DNA of 64,000 bases from an uncultured Opitutaceae bacterium (GCA_951813085.1 OX638348.1:3419627-3483626); one strand, 5' to 3'. Shown: positions 28,912-39,223, counted from the stretch's first letter. The notes: generated from the letters alone by a model not told the origin. Numbers and translations: made by a program.

Positions 28912-28943
28912 CAAAAAAAGCCGCCCAGTAATTGAGCGGCTTA
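28912..28943 (-). terminator. intrinsic terminator after rplS
   Basis: On the minus strand AAGCCGC pairs with GCGGCTT over a loop of about 11 bases and is followed by TTTTT. It closes the trmD-rplS transcript. Confidence 0.85.
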
Positions 28944-28967
28944 AATAAAACTATAATTGAAAGCGGC

Positions 28968-29330
28968 TTAATGCCCTTTCGCGAGGCGCTTCTCCTTGAC
29001 CTGCATCGCCTTCTTGCCCACAAGGCCACGAAGGTAGTACATGCGCGCCCGCATTGTCTTCGACTCCTTCTCGACTTCGATCTTGGAAACGTTCGGGCTG
29101 TGGATCGGAAATACTTTTTCAACGCCTTCCCCATAAGAGATGCGGCGGACCGTGAACGCCTCTTGAATTCCAGAACCCTTGCGAGCGATAACGATCCCAG
29201 AGAATATCTGGATACGACGCTTGTCGCCTTCACGCACCAAGGTGTGCACGTTTACGCCGTCGCCCACTTTAAACGGGGGAACATCCGTCTTGAGCTGGTC
29301 TTTGGTCAGTTCGTTAACAATCTGGTTCAT
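28968..29330 (-). CDS. rplS: ribosomal protein L19
   Basis: Large-subunit protein at the 30S-50S interface, 120 residues. Family stretches: VPPFKVGDGVNVHTLVREGDK, FSGIVIARKG, FTVRRISYGEGVEKVFPIHSP and ARMYYLRGLVGKKA. It starts four bases after the trmD stop, the common trmD-rplS arrangement, and ends with its own terminator. Confidence 0.97.
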   Translation of the reverse strand: MNQIVNELTKDQLKTDVPPFKVGDGVNVHTLVREGDKRRIQIFSGIVIARKGSGIQEAFTVRRISYGEGVEKVFPIHSPNVSKIEVEKESKTMRARMYYLRGLVGKKAMQVKEKRLAKGH

Positions 29331-29334
29331 TATA

Positions 29335-30006
29335 TTAATCCTCTAGTAAATCGGGTCTTCGCTCTCGCGTTCTCTCCTCTCGTTCCCGCTGGCGCCACTT
29401 CTCGATTTCCGCATGATTCCCGGATAAAAGCACCTCTGGAATCGGCATGTCTCTAAACACCGCGGGACGCGTGAATTGAGGAAAGTCGAGCAAGCTGCCC
29501 TGGAAGCTTTCGCTAGTCAATGATTTTTCTTCCCCCAAAAAACCGGGTAGAAAACGGCACAAACAGTCGATGAGAACCGCCGCCGCAAGCGTCCCATTCG
29601 TCAGCACGTAATCGCCTATGCTAATCTCTTGATCGATCAGATTCTCCCGGATGCGTTCGTCGATTCCCTCGTAGTGCCCGCTCAGCAGGAGCAAGCGCTT
29701 CTTCGAAGCGAGAGACTGCGCTATCTTCGGGGTGAGCGGCTCTCCATCTGGCGCTAGATATACCCGATGCGTGTCCGCCGCCTGCAACGAATCGAACGCA
29801 TCGAATACCGGCTCGGGCATAACAACCATTCCAGCGCCGCCTCCGAACGGCCGATCGTCCACCTGCTTGTGCTTTCCTTTCGCCCAGTCTCTCAGGTTAT
29901 GGATATCGAGGTCGACGATCCCGCTGCTACGAGCGCGCCCCATCATGCTCTCCGATAGAAACCCATCGAGCATTTGAGGGAAAAGCGTCAGTACATCGAT
30001 CTTCAT
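29335..30006 (-). CDS. trmD: tRNA (guanine-37-N1) methyltransferase
   Basis: SPOUT-fold methylase that modifies G37 of tRNAs reading CNN, 223 residues. The N-terminus MKIDVLTLFPQM, RPFGGGAGMVVMPEP, LLLLSGHYEGIDERI and the knotted SAM site (ISIGDYVLTNGTLAAAVLID) are clear; the last has TNGT where many bacteria have TGGE, seen here only as a local variation. The C-terminal domain includes HAEIEKWRQRE. Located between rpsP and rplS; a terminator separates it from rpsP. Confidence 0.96.
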   Translation of the reverse strand: MKIDVLTLFPQMLDGFLSESMMGRARSSGIVDLDIHNLRDWAKGKHKQVDDRPFGGGAGMVVMPEPVFDAFDSLQAADTHRVYLAPDGEPLTPKIAQSLASKKRLLLLSGHYEGIDERIRENLIDQEISIGDYVLTNGTLAAAVLIDCLCRFLPGFLGEEKSLTSESFQGSLLDFPQFTRPAVFRDMPIPEVLLSGNHAEIEKWRQREREERTRERRPDLLED

Positions 30007-30069
30007 GGCGGTACCGGGATCAGTAGCAAAGGGATCCGCGGGAACTGATCAAGGAAAGGGTATGGAGAC

Positions 30070-30098
30070 TAAAAAACCCGGCCTCAAGAACCGGGTTC
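30070..30098 (-). terminator. intrinsic terminator after rpsP
   Basis: On the minus strand AACCCGG pairs with CCGGGTT over an 8-10 base loop and runs into TTTT. It lies in the 118-base gap between rpsP and trmD, so the two are at least partly uncoupled. Confidence 0.8.
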
Positions 30099-30124
30099 GA
30101 AAATACGAATTTGACCTATCTGCT

Positions 30125-30400
30125 CTAGGCTTCCGCCTCGGCCGCGGCAGGCGCTTCCTTGCGAGCTCGCTTAATCAAGGCATTGGTTGTGTCGGTGGGC
30201 TTGGCGCCAACTGACATCCAGTAATCCGCTCTCTCGACATTCAAGGTGAGTTCAATCTGCTGACCTTGAGCTCTCGGGATGTAGGTGCCGAGCTTCTCTA
30301 CGAAGCGGCCATCGCGACGGCTACGCGCTTCCGCTACCACGATACGGTATACGGGATTGTGGGTGGCTCCACCCCTTTGAAGTTTGATCTTTAAGGCCAT
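30125..30400 (-). CDS. rpsP: ribosomal protein S16
   Basis: Small-subunit assembly protein. The start at 30400 (MALKIKLQRGGATHNPVYRIVV) matches the family exactly; a further upstream start at 30448 would add 16 residues. Conserved RRDGRFVEKLGTYIPR and ERADYWMSVGAKPTDT are present, with an Ala/Glu-rich tail, 91 residues in all. Divergent from ychF at 30496. Confidence 0.96.
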   Translation of the reverse strand: MALKIKLQRGGATHNPVYRIVVAEARSRRDGRFVEKLGTYIPRAQGQQIELTLNVERADYWMSVGAKPTDTTNALIKRARKEAPAAAEAEA

Positions 30401-30495
30401 GTTTCGGTGTCCTGGAAAATTCGGAAAAAGACGAGGAAGATTTACCAAAATTGGGTCTTGTCAAGCAACATCCGATCCAATGTTGTTCCTCGCCT

Positions 30496-31599
30496 ATGCT
30501 CAAAGTAGGTATCGTCGGTCTCCCTAACGTTGGCAAGTCCACGCTTTTCAACGCGCTCACGCGTACGAGAAAGGCAGAATCGGCGAACTACCCGTTTTGC
30601 ACGATCGATCCCAACGTGGGCGTCGTCAATGTGCCCGACGAACGCCTCGAGGTTCTTCGAGAGATTGCAAAGACGCAGGTAGTCATTCCAGCTGCGATCG
30701 AATTCGTCGACATCGCTGGGCTCGTGGCGGGGGCCAGCAAAGGAGAGGGCCTAGGGAACAAGTTTCTAGCGAACATCCGAGAGGTGGACGCGATCGTCCA
30801 AGTCGTGCGTTGCTTCGAGAATAACGACATCATCCACAATATGGGTTCGGTTGATCCGATTCGCGATATCGAGATTATCAATACAGAGCTCGTCCTCGCA
30901 GATTTGGAGTCAGTGGAGCGTCAACGCGAGAAAGCGGTGAAAAAGGCTCGAGGCGCCGACAAGGACGCCCAGGCAGTATGCGAGCTGATCGATCGCTTGA
31001 TCCCTCATTTCAATGAGGGGAAATCAGCCAATACTCTGGAGGTTTCCGACGAGGAAGCAGCGGTAATGAAGAATCTGCATCTTCTTTCCTCCAAATCGGT
31101 AATTTACGCTGCCAACGTCATGGAGGACGATCTCGCGGACGCCGATCGCAATGAACTCGTCTCAAAAGTACGGGCATTCGCCAAGGATAGCCACGATGCA
31201 GGTTGCGTCGTCATCAGCGCCCAAATCGAATCGGAATTGATCGATCTCTCCCCGGAAGAGGCGGCCGAGTTCCTGTCTGACCTGGGAGTCTCCGATTCTG
31301 GAATTTCCCTGCTCATAAAGGGCGCCTATGCGCTTCTCGGTCTCGAGACCTACTTTACCGCTGGAGAGAAGGAAGTACGCGCCTGGACCTTCAAAACCGG
31401 AATGCTCGCGCCTCAGGCGGCCGGAGTCATTCACACCGACTTCGAAGCGGGATTCATCAAGGCCGAAGTCGTGTCCTATGAGGATCTCGCAGCGCTGGGT
31501 AGCGTCGCCTCAGCCCGCGAAATCGGTAAATACCGGCTCGAAGGCAAGGAATACCCCTTCAAGGACGGGGATGTAGCCCTATTTCGCTTCAACAACTAG
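30496..31599 (+). CDS. ychF: redox- and ribosome-linked ATPase YchF (OLA1 family)
   Basis: A 367-residue Obg-related P-loop protein that prefers ATP and binds ribosomes. Start at 30496 puts [22 protein letters not shown] at the N-terminus, as in the family. The switch region [20 protein letters not shown], the base-binding NVME and the C-terminal TGS domain ([22 protein letters not shown]) follow in order. Frame intact. Divergent from rpsP. Confidence 0.96.
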   Translation: MLKVGIVGLPNVGKSTLFNALTRTRKAESANYPFCTIDPNVGVVNVPDERLEVLREIAKTQVVIPAAIEFVDIAGLVAGASKGEGLGNKFLANIREVDAIVQVVRCFENNDIIHNMGSVDPIRDIEIINTELVLADLESVERQREKAVKKARGADKDAQAVCELIDRLIPHFNEGKSANTLEVSDEEAAVMKNLHLLSSKSVIYAANVMEDDLADADRNELVSKVRAFAKDSHDAGCVVISAQIESELIDLSPEEAAEFLSDLGVSDSGISLLIKGAYALLGLETYFTAGEKEVRAWTFKTGMLAPQAAGVIHTDFEAGFIKAEVVSYEDLAALGSVASAREIGKYRLEGKEYPFKDGDVALFRFNN

Positions 31600-31871
31600 C
31601 TCCAACGCTATCCCGAAGATGAGCGCTTTGCGCAGCTTCGGATATTTCGCAAATTCCACCGAACCAAACGCGCGGGTCCGGGTCTCGTAAAAGGCGGGTT
31701 TTTGGTCTATTCGACGCGTTCGCGACCCTTTTTGATGGATTACTGGTTTATTCGCCTAGGTAATAGGCCCCAATCGCAACAAAATGGCTAAGCGAATCGT
31801 GTTATCTAGCGATAATTTACACGATAGCTTCCTTGTAATCCGCAGGAAAATAACGATTCTAAATTTCGCGC

Positions 31872-32714
31872 ATGCTTTACGATCGGCCATACATGCAATC
31901 TACCCGGGGGACGCGTTCCCGAAATCTGATATTGGGAATCATTATTTTCAATGTCGTCATTTATGCGATCCAGCTCGTATCGGGCCAGGGATTTGAAAAC
32001 GCGTTCGCCCTATCCGCGTCTGACCCGCACATCTGGAGTTTTATCACCTACTCGTTCCTGCACAGCACGTCCGGCATCCTGCACCTTTTGGGCAATATGG
32101 TGGGGGTGTTCTTTCTAGGAAGAGCCCTTTTGCCCGAGCTCGGAGAGAAGCGATTTGTCCAGCTCTACCTCGGAGCGAGCATCGTAGCAGGCGTCATATG
32201 GTACTTGGCGAGCTTCGTCACCGGATCGATCGGGGTCGTCGGCGCTTCGGGAGCCGTTTTCAGCCTCATCACCTGTTTCGGGCTCATCTATGGAGAAAAC
32301 GACATTTTCTTCATGATGGTCCTACGCATGAAGGCGAAGATCCTCATGTACGTTTCCCTAGGTATCGCAGCGTTCGGGTTCGTATTCTTCGAATTGCTCA
32401 ATGGAGCCAGCACCGCGCACTCGGCGCACCTAGGAGGTATGCTCGGGGGCTATCTATTCTACAAATTCGTCTATTTGAAGAATCCCGGCGCGGGAGCGCA
32501 GGAGACATTCAAGATGCCAGAGTGGTTCAAGGCGAAGCCAAGCAAGCCCGCCAAGAAATCGTTTCCCTATAAAGTTAATATCAGCCCGCCTAGAGACCTG
32601 AAAAAGGAGGTCGACCGGATTCTAGACAAGATCAACAGCAAGGGCTTCGGCGCATTGACAGACAGCGAGAAAAAGATCTTGGATGAGGCGGGAGACCTCC
32701 TCAAAAAACGGTAA
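31872..32714 (+). CDS. rhomboid family intramembrane serine protease
   Basis: 280 residues with about six membrane helices. The catalytic Ser is in GVVGASGAVFSL (about 119-130) and the catalytic His in STAHSAHLGGMLGGYLFY (about 180-197). HLLGNMVGVFFLG in the second helix supplies the oxyanion Asn and His. After the membrane core comes a basic linker and a short helical tail (KKEVDRILDKINSKGFGALTDSEKKIL) seen on many rhomboids of this type. Substrates unknown. The 270-base region upstream of the gene shows no other gene. Confidence 0.9.
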   Translation: MLYDRPYMQSTRGTRSRNLILGIIIFNVVIYAIQLVSGQGFENAFALSASDPHIWSFITYSFLHSTSGILHLLGNMVGVFFLGRALLPELGEKRFVQLYLGASIVAGVIWYLASFVTGSIGVVGASGAVFSLITCFGLIYGENDIFFMMVLRMKAKILMYVSLGIAAFGFVFFELLNGASTAHSAHLGGMLGGYLFYKFVYLKNPGAGAQETFKMPEWFKAKPSKPAKKSFPYKVNISPPRDLKKEVDRILDKINSKGFGALTDSEKKILDEAGDLLKKR

Positions 32715-32877
32715 CCCAATCGCGCGCTCGACGCGTTATCGCCTAAAAGCTTTGCGCAACGCTTTAAAATCGGGCTAAATCAATGATACACAGGCTAATC
32801 GCCACCCCCATCCAATCTCGCATTTTACCTTTCCCAACGCGTATCAGTTAAAAATTAAACCAGACAAATAACGCGAA

Positions 32878-35205
32878 ATGTTGAAACCAACCGTCTTTCT
32901 TAGAACTGCCCTAATTCTAGCGCTTAGCGTATCCTGCTTCGGACTCACTGAAAAGGAACCTCTCATAGATCCTGCAGAGCTCCCAATTTTGGAGCCAACG
33001 GATCTCATGTCACAGGAGACGATGAGAGTCATCGAAATGCTCGAAACCCTGCATTTCAACAATGAGGAGATATCCGACGAGATATTTGCCGAACTCATTC
33101 GAGAGTTCATGGGCAAGCTCGACTACAACCGCCTTTATTTCCTGAAAATGGATGAAGACACGTTCATTGGCACGTTCGGATCCCGTCTCGGCATGCAAAT
33201 GCGGCACAAGGGGAATCTCGATGCGGCATTCGTCATCTACACGCGCTATCGCGAGATCGCGCTCGAGCGCATTCAATGGATCTTGGAGCGGCTTGAAGAG
33301 GACTGGGAGTTCGAAACGGATGAAGACTATGAATATGACCGCAGCGAAAGCGCCTGGCCCGCGACCATAGAGGAAGCGGACACGCTTTGGGCGAAACGCC
33401 TCAAGCAAGAGATGCTTCAAGAACTCCTGAATGAAAAGACCGAGGAAGAAGCCAAGGAGCGGCTTGGAAAGCGCTACGAGCGTCAGCTGCGCAGCATAAA
33501 GGAATTCGGCTCCAGCGATGTTCAAGAGATCTTTCTCACCAGCCTGACTCACATATTCGATCCCCATTCGACTTTCTTCTCTTCCGATACGTTCGAGGAC
33601 TTCAGCATCCAGATGCGCCTATCGCTTGTCGGGATCGGCGCCCTCCTAAGCGAGGAGGATGGATATTGCGTCATTCGAGAGCTTATTCCCGGAGGTCCTG
33701 CCAAGAATACGACCGACCTAAAGCCGGATGACCGTATCGTCGCGGTAGCGCAAGGGGATGGAGAGCCTGTCGACATCATCGACATGGGGTTGAGAAAGGT
33801 CGTGGATCAGATTCGTGGCGAAAAGGGTACTGTGGTAAATCTAACGATTATTCCTGCGGATGCCGTCGATGAGTCGGAGAGACGCGTCGTCAGCATCGTT
33901 CGCGATACCGTACGCATCAATTCAAGTCGTTGCGAAGGCGAAATCCACGAAGTACCGACCGCGGATGGCACTACCATGCCGATCGGCGTAATCGACATAC
34001 CCGGATTTTACGGGTCGAAGGAAGTGAGAACCAGCGTAACTGCCGATGTAGAGGAACTCGTCATCAAAATGAAGGACTCCGGTGTTCAGGCGATCATTCT
34101 GGACCTAAGACGCAATGGGGGCGGGCTCTTGAATGAAGCCGTCGATATGACCGGATTATTTATTTCGCGCGGCCCGGTGGTCCAAGTTAAGGATTCCTAT
34201 GGAAAAATCCTAGCGCGTTCGGACCGGAACCCAAAAGTCGTCTACAACGGGCCCCTCGCTGTCCTCACGTCGCGACACAGCGCATCCGCTTCCGAAATTC
34301 TAGCAGGCGCTCTGCAGAACTATGGACGCGCCCTGATAATTGGAAACGATAACACGCACGGCAAAGGGACGGTTCAGCAGGTGCTGCCTCTAGAAGACTA
34401 TGTACTTCGAGCCTACAACTCCGGCAACAAGGCGGGAGCCGCGAAACTGACTATTCAGAAATACTATTTGCCTAATGGCTTCTCTGTTCAACGCAAAGGA
34501 GTTGTATCGGATATATCGGTACCATCAGTTGCAGACGTCACTGCGCAAGGCGAAGCGGACTTAGACAACGCGCTCCCCTGGGACTATATCAAGCCCGCTC
34601 GATTCTTTGTGGAGATGACACTGAAAAAACCTTTTATCGGATCGCTCGTCTCACAAAGCAAGGATCGCAGAATAAAGCTGGAAGAATTCAATTTCCTTAA
34701 CGAGCGAATCGAGTGGTACCAAGAACGAGAAGACCAGAAATTCATTTCCTTGAACTTGGAAAAGCGCAAGCAGATGATGGAAGATGACAAGGCGTTCATC
34801 GACCTGATGAAAGATAAGCAACGCGCTCTCGCTGAAGTGAATTTCGAAAAGACAGAGATCAAGCTGGACGCCATCTTGAAAGAAGAAGCGGAGGAGGAAG
34901 AGGAAGCCGCCGAATCCGCTCAGGCAGGAACGGCGCCGATCGACGAAGATAGCGAACTCGCTCAAGCCAGCGAAGCTGCAGAATCGACAGACGAAGGCGC
35001 ATCCGACGAACTCGCTGAAAACTCCGATTCAGAAACAGATGAGGAAGAAGAGGAGGAACCCGTCCCTGACTTCGACATTCAATTGCGCGAGGCCCTTCGA
35101 ATCATAGTGGACGCCGTGAACGCGTCACCAAATATCAATGACTGGAAGCAACCAGCGCTTCCACTCGCCTCTTCGAAGTCTCGATTCGAGAAATTGATCA
35201 ACTAG
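32878..35205 (+). CDS. C-terminal (tail-specific) processing protease, S41 family, Prc type
   Basis: 775 residues, exported: a hydrophobic signal (to about residue 20, with Cys20; the lipobox SVSC is non-canonical). A Prc-type N-terminal helical domain (about 40-220) precedes a PDZ domain (about 240-330) and the S41 protease core. The nucleophile is within HSASASEIL (residues 467-474) and the general base is the Lys of HGKGTVQ (Lys496). The C-terminal Prc domain is interrupted by a long acidic low-complexity stretch (Glu, Ala, Ser, Asp, about 665-735). It trims or degrades periplasmic proteins. Ends 14 bases before the convergent prmC. Confidence 0.92.
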   Translation: MLKPTVFLRTALILALSVSCFGLTEKEPLIDPAELPILEPTDLMSQETMRVIEMLETLHFNNEEISDEIFAELIREFMGKLDYNRLYFLKMDEDTFIGTFGSRLGMQMRHKGNLDAAFVIYTRYREIALERIQWILERLEEDWEFETDEDYEYDRSESAWPATIEEADTLWAKRLKQEMLQELLNEKTEEEAKERLGKRYERQLRSIKEFGSSDVQEIFLTSLTHIFDPHSTFFSSDTFEDFSIQMRLSLVGIGALLSEEDGYCVIRELIPGGPAKNTTDLKPDDRIVAVAQGDGEPVDIIDMGLRKVVDQIRGEKGTVVNLTIIPADAVDESERRVVSIVRDTVRINSSRCEGEIHEVPTADGTTMPIGVIDIPGFYGSKEVRTSVTADVEELVIKMKDSGVQAIILDLRRNGGGLLNEAVDMTGLFISRGPVVQVKDSYGKILARSDRNPKVVYNGPLAVLTSRHSASASEILAGALQNYGRALIIGNDNTHGKGTVQQVLPLEDYVLRAYNSGNKAGAAKLTIQKYYLPNGFSVQRKGVVSDISVPSVADVTAQGEADLDNALPWDYIKPARFFVEMTLKKPFIGSLVSQSKDRRIKLEEFNFLNERIEWYQEREDQKFISLNLEKRKQMMEDDKAFIDLMKDKQRALAEVNFEKTEIKLDAILKEEAEEEEEAAESAQAGTAPIDEDSELAQASEAAESTDEGASDELAENSDSETDEEEEEEPVPDFDIQLREALRIIVDAVNASPNINDWKQPALPLASSKSRFEKLIN

Positions 35206-35219
35206 AACGCGGTCGTTCT

Positions 35220-36080
35220 TTACTTCCTAGCCCTTATGAATCGGGGGCGCCCACTCCAGTCATCCATTCCCTCGCATTCGCTATAATGCGATCGGCGGCA
35301 TGCATCGAGCAATGCTTCGCGCTGCCCAATTCCGGTTTCCAGCCATAGCAATCCACCCGATATCAATCGCGACGCAGAGTCATCGATGATTTTGAGCAAG
35401 TCCTCGATGCCTTCGTTATCAGCTATAAGCGCGGAGGTAGGCTCAAAGTCCTTCACCTCGCTTTCCGCGGATTTCCATTCCGGCTGAGTAAGGTATGGGG
35501 GATTTGATACAATTAGATCGAACTCAGTTCGCCCCTCCAACGCTTGGAACCAGTCTGACTGAACAAATTCGATCCGATTCTGAAGGCCGCAATGCAAGGC
35601 GTTCTCTTGAGCGAGCTCCAACGCTTCGCGGCTATTGTCGACTGCGACAACTTGAGATCGGGGAAAATGCATCGCCAACGCCAATCCAATCGCGCCTGTC
35701 CCAGTACCCAAGTCCAATATGCTCAAGTCATGATCAATCTCTGGACCCATGTCCTTAATGTACTCTACCAGCTGTTCCGTTTCGGGACGAGGGATCAAGG
35801 CTCGCGGATCGCACTTCAGCGTTAGCTCGTGAAACTGGGTCTGGCCAAGAATGTACTGGAGCGGCTCGCGCTTACCTCTCCGAGCCACTAGAGTTCGCAT
35901 CCGCTCGAGTTCGGTCTCTATCAATGGCCGGTCGAATTGAAGGTAAAGCTGCATTCGGTCGATTCCAAGGGAATGGGCGATCAGCCACTCCGCGCTAAGA
36001 CGAGGGCTTTCAACCGATTTTCGTTCTAGAAACGCGGCGCTCTTTCGCACCACTTCAAGAACTGTAAGCGCTTCCCCCAT
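35220..36080 (-). CDS. prmC: peptide chain release factor N5-glutamine methyltransferase
   Basis: Methylates the Gln of the GGQ motif in release factors. 286 residues: an N-terminal helical recognition domain (about 1-95), SAM motif I LDLGTGTGAIGLAL, and the glutamine-specific NPPYL (about 195). Directly downstream of prfA (14-base gap), its own substrate's gene, which makes the assignment firm. Confidence 0.95.
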   Translation of the reverse strand: MGEALTVLEVVRKSAAFLERKSVESPRLSAEWLIAHSLGIDRMQLYLQFDRPLIETELERMRTLVARRGKREPLQYILGQTQFHELTLKCDPRALIPRPETEQLVEYIKDMGPEIDHDLSILDLGTGTGAIGLALAMHFPRSQVVAVDNSREALELAQENALHCGLQNRIEFVQSDWFQALEGRTEFDLIVSNPPYLTQPEWKSAESEVKDFEPTSALIADNEGIEDLLKIIDDSASRLISGGLLWLETGIGQREALLDACRRSHYSECEGMDDWSGRPRFIRARK

Positions 36081-36094
36081 ACAAAACCGTCGGA

Positions 36095-37192
36095 CTAGGA
36101 TTCGCTTTGAGCGCTGATCAATGACTCGATTTTAAGCTTTTGATCCTCAGCTTGCAACGCTTCCATCACCTCGTCCAATTCCCCTTCCATAACTTGGGGC
36201 AGGCTGTGGATCGTTAAGCCGATTCGATGATCCGTTAAGCGGCTCTGCGGGAAATTGTAAGTGCGGATGCGCTCGCTCCGGTCGCCTGTGCCGACCTGTT
36301 TCTTGCGATTTTCCGCGTACTTCGCGCGCTCCTCTTCTTCCTTCGCTTGCAGTAATCGCGATCGCAGTACCGTCATCGCTTTAGCCTTGTTCTTGATTTG
36401 CGAGCGCTCGTCTGAGCAAAGGACGATGATTCCGGTTGGTTGATGCAATATCTGAACAGCGGAATCTGTCGTATTTACTCCCTGGCCTCCTGGGCCACTT
36501 GCGCGGGTGACTGTAATTTCGAGGTCCTGCGGGTCGATTTGAATATCGACCTCTTCCGCCTCCGGAAGGACGGCTACGGTCACCGTCGACGTATGGATTC
36601 TCCCCTGCGACTCCGTTTCGGGAACCCGTTGAACCCGGTGCACGCCACTCTCGAATTTCAGTTGCTTGTACGCTTCCTCCCCACGGATAAGGAAAGCGAT
36701 CTCCTTGTACCCGTTAATCCCGCTCTCGCTAGAATTCATCTGCTCCAGGGACCACCCTCTTCGCTCAACCAGACGAGAATACATTCGGTAAAGGTCTCCC
36801 GCGAAGAGAGAGGCTTCATCGCCTCCTGCCCCGGCCCGAATTTCGACAATCGTATTGCGAGAATCGGAATCTTCCGGTGGAATCATCGAAACGAGAATCT
36901 TCTCCTCCAAGCGCTCAATCTCCTGCTCTAGCTCCGGCAGCTCTTCGGTAGCGAGCTCCTTGAGCTCCTTATCCCCATCAGGATCCGCCAAGAGCTCATT
37001 GTGCTCGGAGCGGGCGTTCTTGGCCGTTTCCAGCGCCTTGTGATCCTCGAGAAGCTGGCGCAATTTCGTCTGCTCCCGAGATATCGTCGCTGATCGACGG
37101 GCATCATTGAAGAAATCGGGTTGATTCATCATCTCATCGATTTCCTCGACCCGTTTCTGGAAGGGAGTGATATCTGGAAGCTCTATCGCCAT
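36095..37192 (-). CDS. prfA: peptide chain release factor 1
   Basis: Terminates translation at UAA and UAG. Start at 37192 (MAIELPDITPFQKRVEEIDE) gives 365 residues; a longer frame from 37234 adds 14 unlikely ones. The codon-reading tripeptide region (about 180-200, RVPETESQGRIHTST follows it) and the GGQ motif in ASGPGGQGVNTTDSAV are present. Forms an operon with prmC. Divergent from the HAD gene at 37285. Confidence 0.96.
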   Translation of the reverse strand: MAIELPDITPFQKRVEEIDEMMNQPDFFNDARRSATISREQTKLRQLLEDHKALETAKNARSEHNELLADPDGDKELKELATEELPELEQEIERLEEKILVSMIPPEDSDSRNTIVEIRAGAGGDEASLFAGDLYRMYSRLVERRGWSLEQMNSSESGINGYKEIAFLIRGEEAYKQLKFESGVHRVQRVPETESQGRIHTSTVTVAVLPEAEEVDIQIDPQDLEITVTRASGPGGQGVNTTDSAVQILHQPTGIIVLCSDERSQIKNKAKAMTVLRSRLLQAKEEEERAKYAENRKKQVGTGDRSERIRTYNFPQSRLTDHRIGLTIHSLPQVMEGELDEVMEALQAEDQKLKIESLISAQSES

Positions 37193-37284
37193 TGGAAAAC
37201 AAGGACCAATGCCGGGTCGCTTCCAAAACTGCAAATCTGAATTTCACAATTGCAGTCCCCTTTCGATACCCTTTCCTTGCATCC

Positions 37285-38304
37285 ATGCCACAAGGACTGT
37301 TCACCCAGAACAGAATCGCGCTCATCTGGGACTTCGACAAAACGCTGATTCCCGGCTACATGCAGCAGCCAATCTTTGAGCGATACAACATCGACGAAGC
37401 GCGTTTTTGGGAAGAAACCAACGCCATGGCAGATCGCTACAAAGAGCGTGGATACCGCGTTTCAGGCGAGAGCGTCTACTTGAATCACATACTCACGCAC
37501 GTGCGCAATGGCGAGATGAAGGGACTCAACAACTCCATTCTTCGAGAATTGGGGGCAGAGATTGAATTCTATGACGGTCTCCCCGACTTTTTCAGGGAGT
37601 TGCGTGAAGAAGCGCGCTCTAAACCTGAATACAGGAAGCATGAAATCGAGCTTGAGCACTACATCGTAAGCACCGGTTTAGCAGAGATGATCCGCGGAAG
37701 CAAAATCGCACCCCAAGTCGATGGCATTTGGGGGTGCGAATTCATTGAGAACCCGCTCCTGCCCGGATTCAATAGCCAAGATGAATTGGCCGTAGAGACG
37801 GAACAAGAAATCAGCCAGATCGGAATGATGGTGGACAACACCACTAAAACGCGGGCTCTGTTCGAAATCAACAAGGGCTCAAACAAGGACGATGCCATCG
37901 ATGTAAACGCCAAGATGGCTCACGAAGACCGACGCATTCCATTCCAGAACATGATCTATATCGCGGATGGCCCCAGCGATGTGCCTAGCTTTTCCGTCGT
38001 TCGCAAATTCGGAGGCAAAGCCTACGCCGTATACAAGCCAAGCAATGACGCGGAGTTCGCTCAAAACGATGTCCTCCTCCAAACCAATCGCATCCATGCC
38101 TATGGACCCGCTCGATACTTGGGGGACTCCAATACCTCTATGTGGCTCAGATTGCACGTCCAGAGAATCTGCGACCGGAGCGTTTCGGATCGAGAGGCCA
38201 ACTTCGCAAATCGAATCGCAGAGCCTCCGCATCACCTCAAGGACTCGCTTGAAGAAGCGCCTTCCGAGAAAGACTTGGAGGAACAGGAAACGCTTGAACT
38301 CTAG
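37285..38304 (+). CDS. HAD-superfamily phosphatase, specific substrate unknown
   Basis: Start at 37285 (MPQGLFTQNRIALIWDFDKT) gives 339 residues; the frame opens 31 codons earlier without similarity. Motif I is DFDKTL (Asp16, Asp18), motif II lies near YIVSTGLAEMI, and motif IV is IYIADGPSDVPSF (about 233-245). A large cap domain of about 130 residues (38-165) separates motifs I and II. The tail is acidic and Glu-rich. It is cytoplasmic. Phosphoserine-phosphatase-like features are visible but not enough to name a substrate. Confidence 0.8.
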   Translation: MPQGLFTQNRIALIWDFDKTLIPGYMQQPIFERYNIDEARFWEETNAMADRYKERGYRVSGESVYLNHILTHVRNGEMKGLNNSILRELGAEIEFYDGLPDFFRELREEARSKPEYRKHEIELEHYIVSTGLAEMIRGSKIAPQVDGIWGCEFIENPLLPGFNSQDELAVETEQEISQIGMMVDNTTKTRALFEINKGSNKDDAIDVNAKMAHEDRRIPFQNMIYIADGPSDVPSFSVVRKFGGKAYAVYKPSNDAEFAQNDVLLQTNRIHAYGPARYLGDSNTSMWLRLHVQRICDRSVSDREANFANRIAEPPHHLKDSLEEAPSEKDLEEQETLEL

Positions 38305-38494
38305 TCGCCCCGCGCAGCCTGCGCTCGGACCGACTCCCCTCGATTCAGCGCCTTGCGCAATGAAATACTTGAAATCGTCGAATTCGTTGTCTAAACGCTT
38401 CGCCCTCAAAACTCCAAAAATCCACCCATTCAGGGAACCTTGATATGTTGTCCGAATCTACGATTCATTCTCATAACTCAATAAATATCCACCT

Positions 38495-39223
38495 ATGGTT
38501 GTTGTAGAAAATATAGTCAAAGACTACGGGGACTTGCGCGCCGTCGACGGCGTTTCCTTCGAGGTCCGAAAAGGCGATATTCTCGGCTTTCTCGGCCCCA
38601 ATGGAGCAGGCAAGTCTACCACGATGAAAATGATAACAGGCTTCCTTTCACCCACATCCGGAACCGCATCCGTCGCCGGCTTCGATGTGCTGAAGGATCC
38701 TCTAGAGGCGAAGAAGCGCGTGGGCTACCTACCTGAAAGCAGCCCTGCGTATCCAGAAATGACAGTGGTCGAATTCCTGTCGTACGTAGCCGAAACGAGA
38801 GGCTTTCGCTCCCAGGACGACATCCACAACCGCTTGACGGATGTCATCGTCAAATGCCACTTGCAAACCGTTCAAAACCAGGCGATCGAAACTCTGTCGA
38901 AAGGTTACCGGCAACGCGTAGGAGTCGCTCAAGCGATTCTCCACGATCCGCCCGTACTGATATTAGACGAGCCTACAGACGGACTGGATCCCAATCAGAA
39001 GCACGAAGTGCGAAAACTCATCAAGGCGATGGCCGAGGACAAGGCCATTATTCTCTCGACCCATATTCTTGAAGAAGTCGAAGCGATCTGCAATCGCATC
39101 ATTGTAATCGACCAGGGCAAAGTACGCGTAAACGAAACTCCAGAGGAGTTCAAAGTGCGTAAGCCCGGCTCGTCCATAGACGAGATTTTTCGCGAACTTA
39201 CAAACGACAAGGCATACGCATGA
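38495..39223 (+). CDS. ABC transporter ATPase (GldA-like)
   Basis: 242 residues. Walker A GPNGAGKST (about 34-42), Q-loop YLPESSPAYPEMTV, signature LSKGYRQRVGVAQAI, Walker B VLILDEPTDGLDP and the switch His in ILSTHILEEVE. First gene of a four-gene plus-strand operon (ATPase, permease, GldG, DUF4340) with a four-base overlap to the permease. Related clusters serve gliding in Bacteroidetes, but the same set is widespread in non-gliding Verrucomicrobia, where the export substrate is not known. Confidence 0.9.
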   Translation: MVVVENIVKDYGDLRAVDGVSFEVRKGDILGFLGPNGAGKSTTMKMITGFLSPTSGTASVAGFDVLKDPLEAKKRVGYLPESSPAYPEMTVVEFLSYVAETRGFRSQDDIHNRLTDVIVKCHLQTVQNQAIETLSKGYRQRVGVAQAILHDPPVLILDEPTDGLDPNQKHEVRKLIKAMAEDKAIILSTHILEEVEAICNRIIVIDQGKVRVNETPEEFKVRKPGSSIDEIFRELTNDKAYA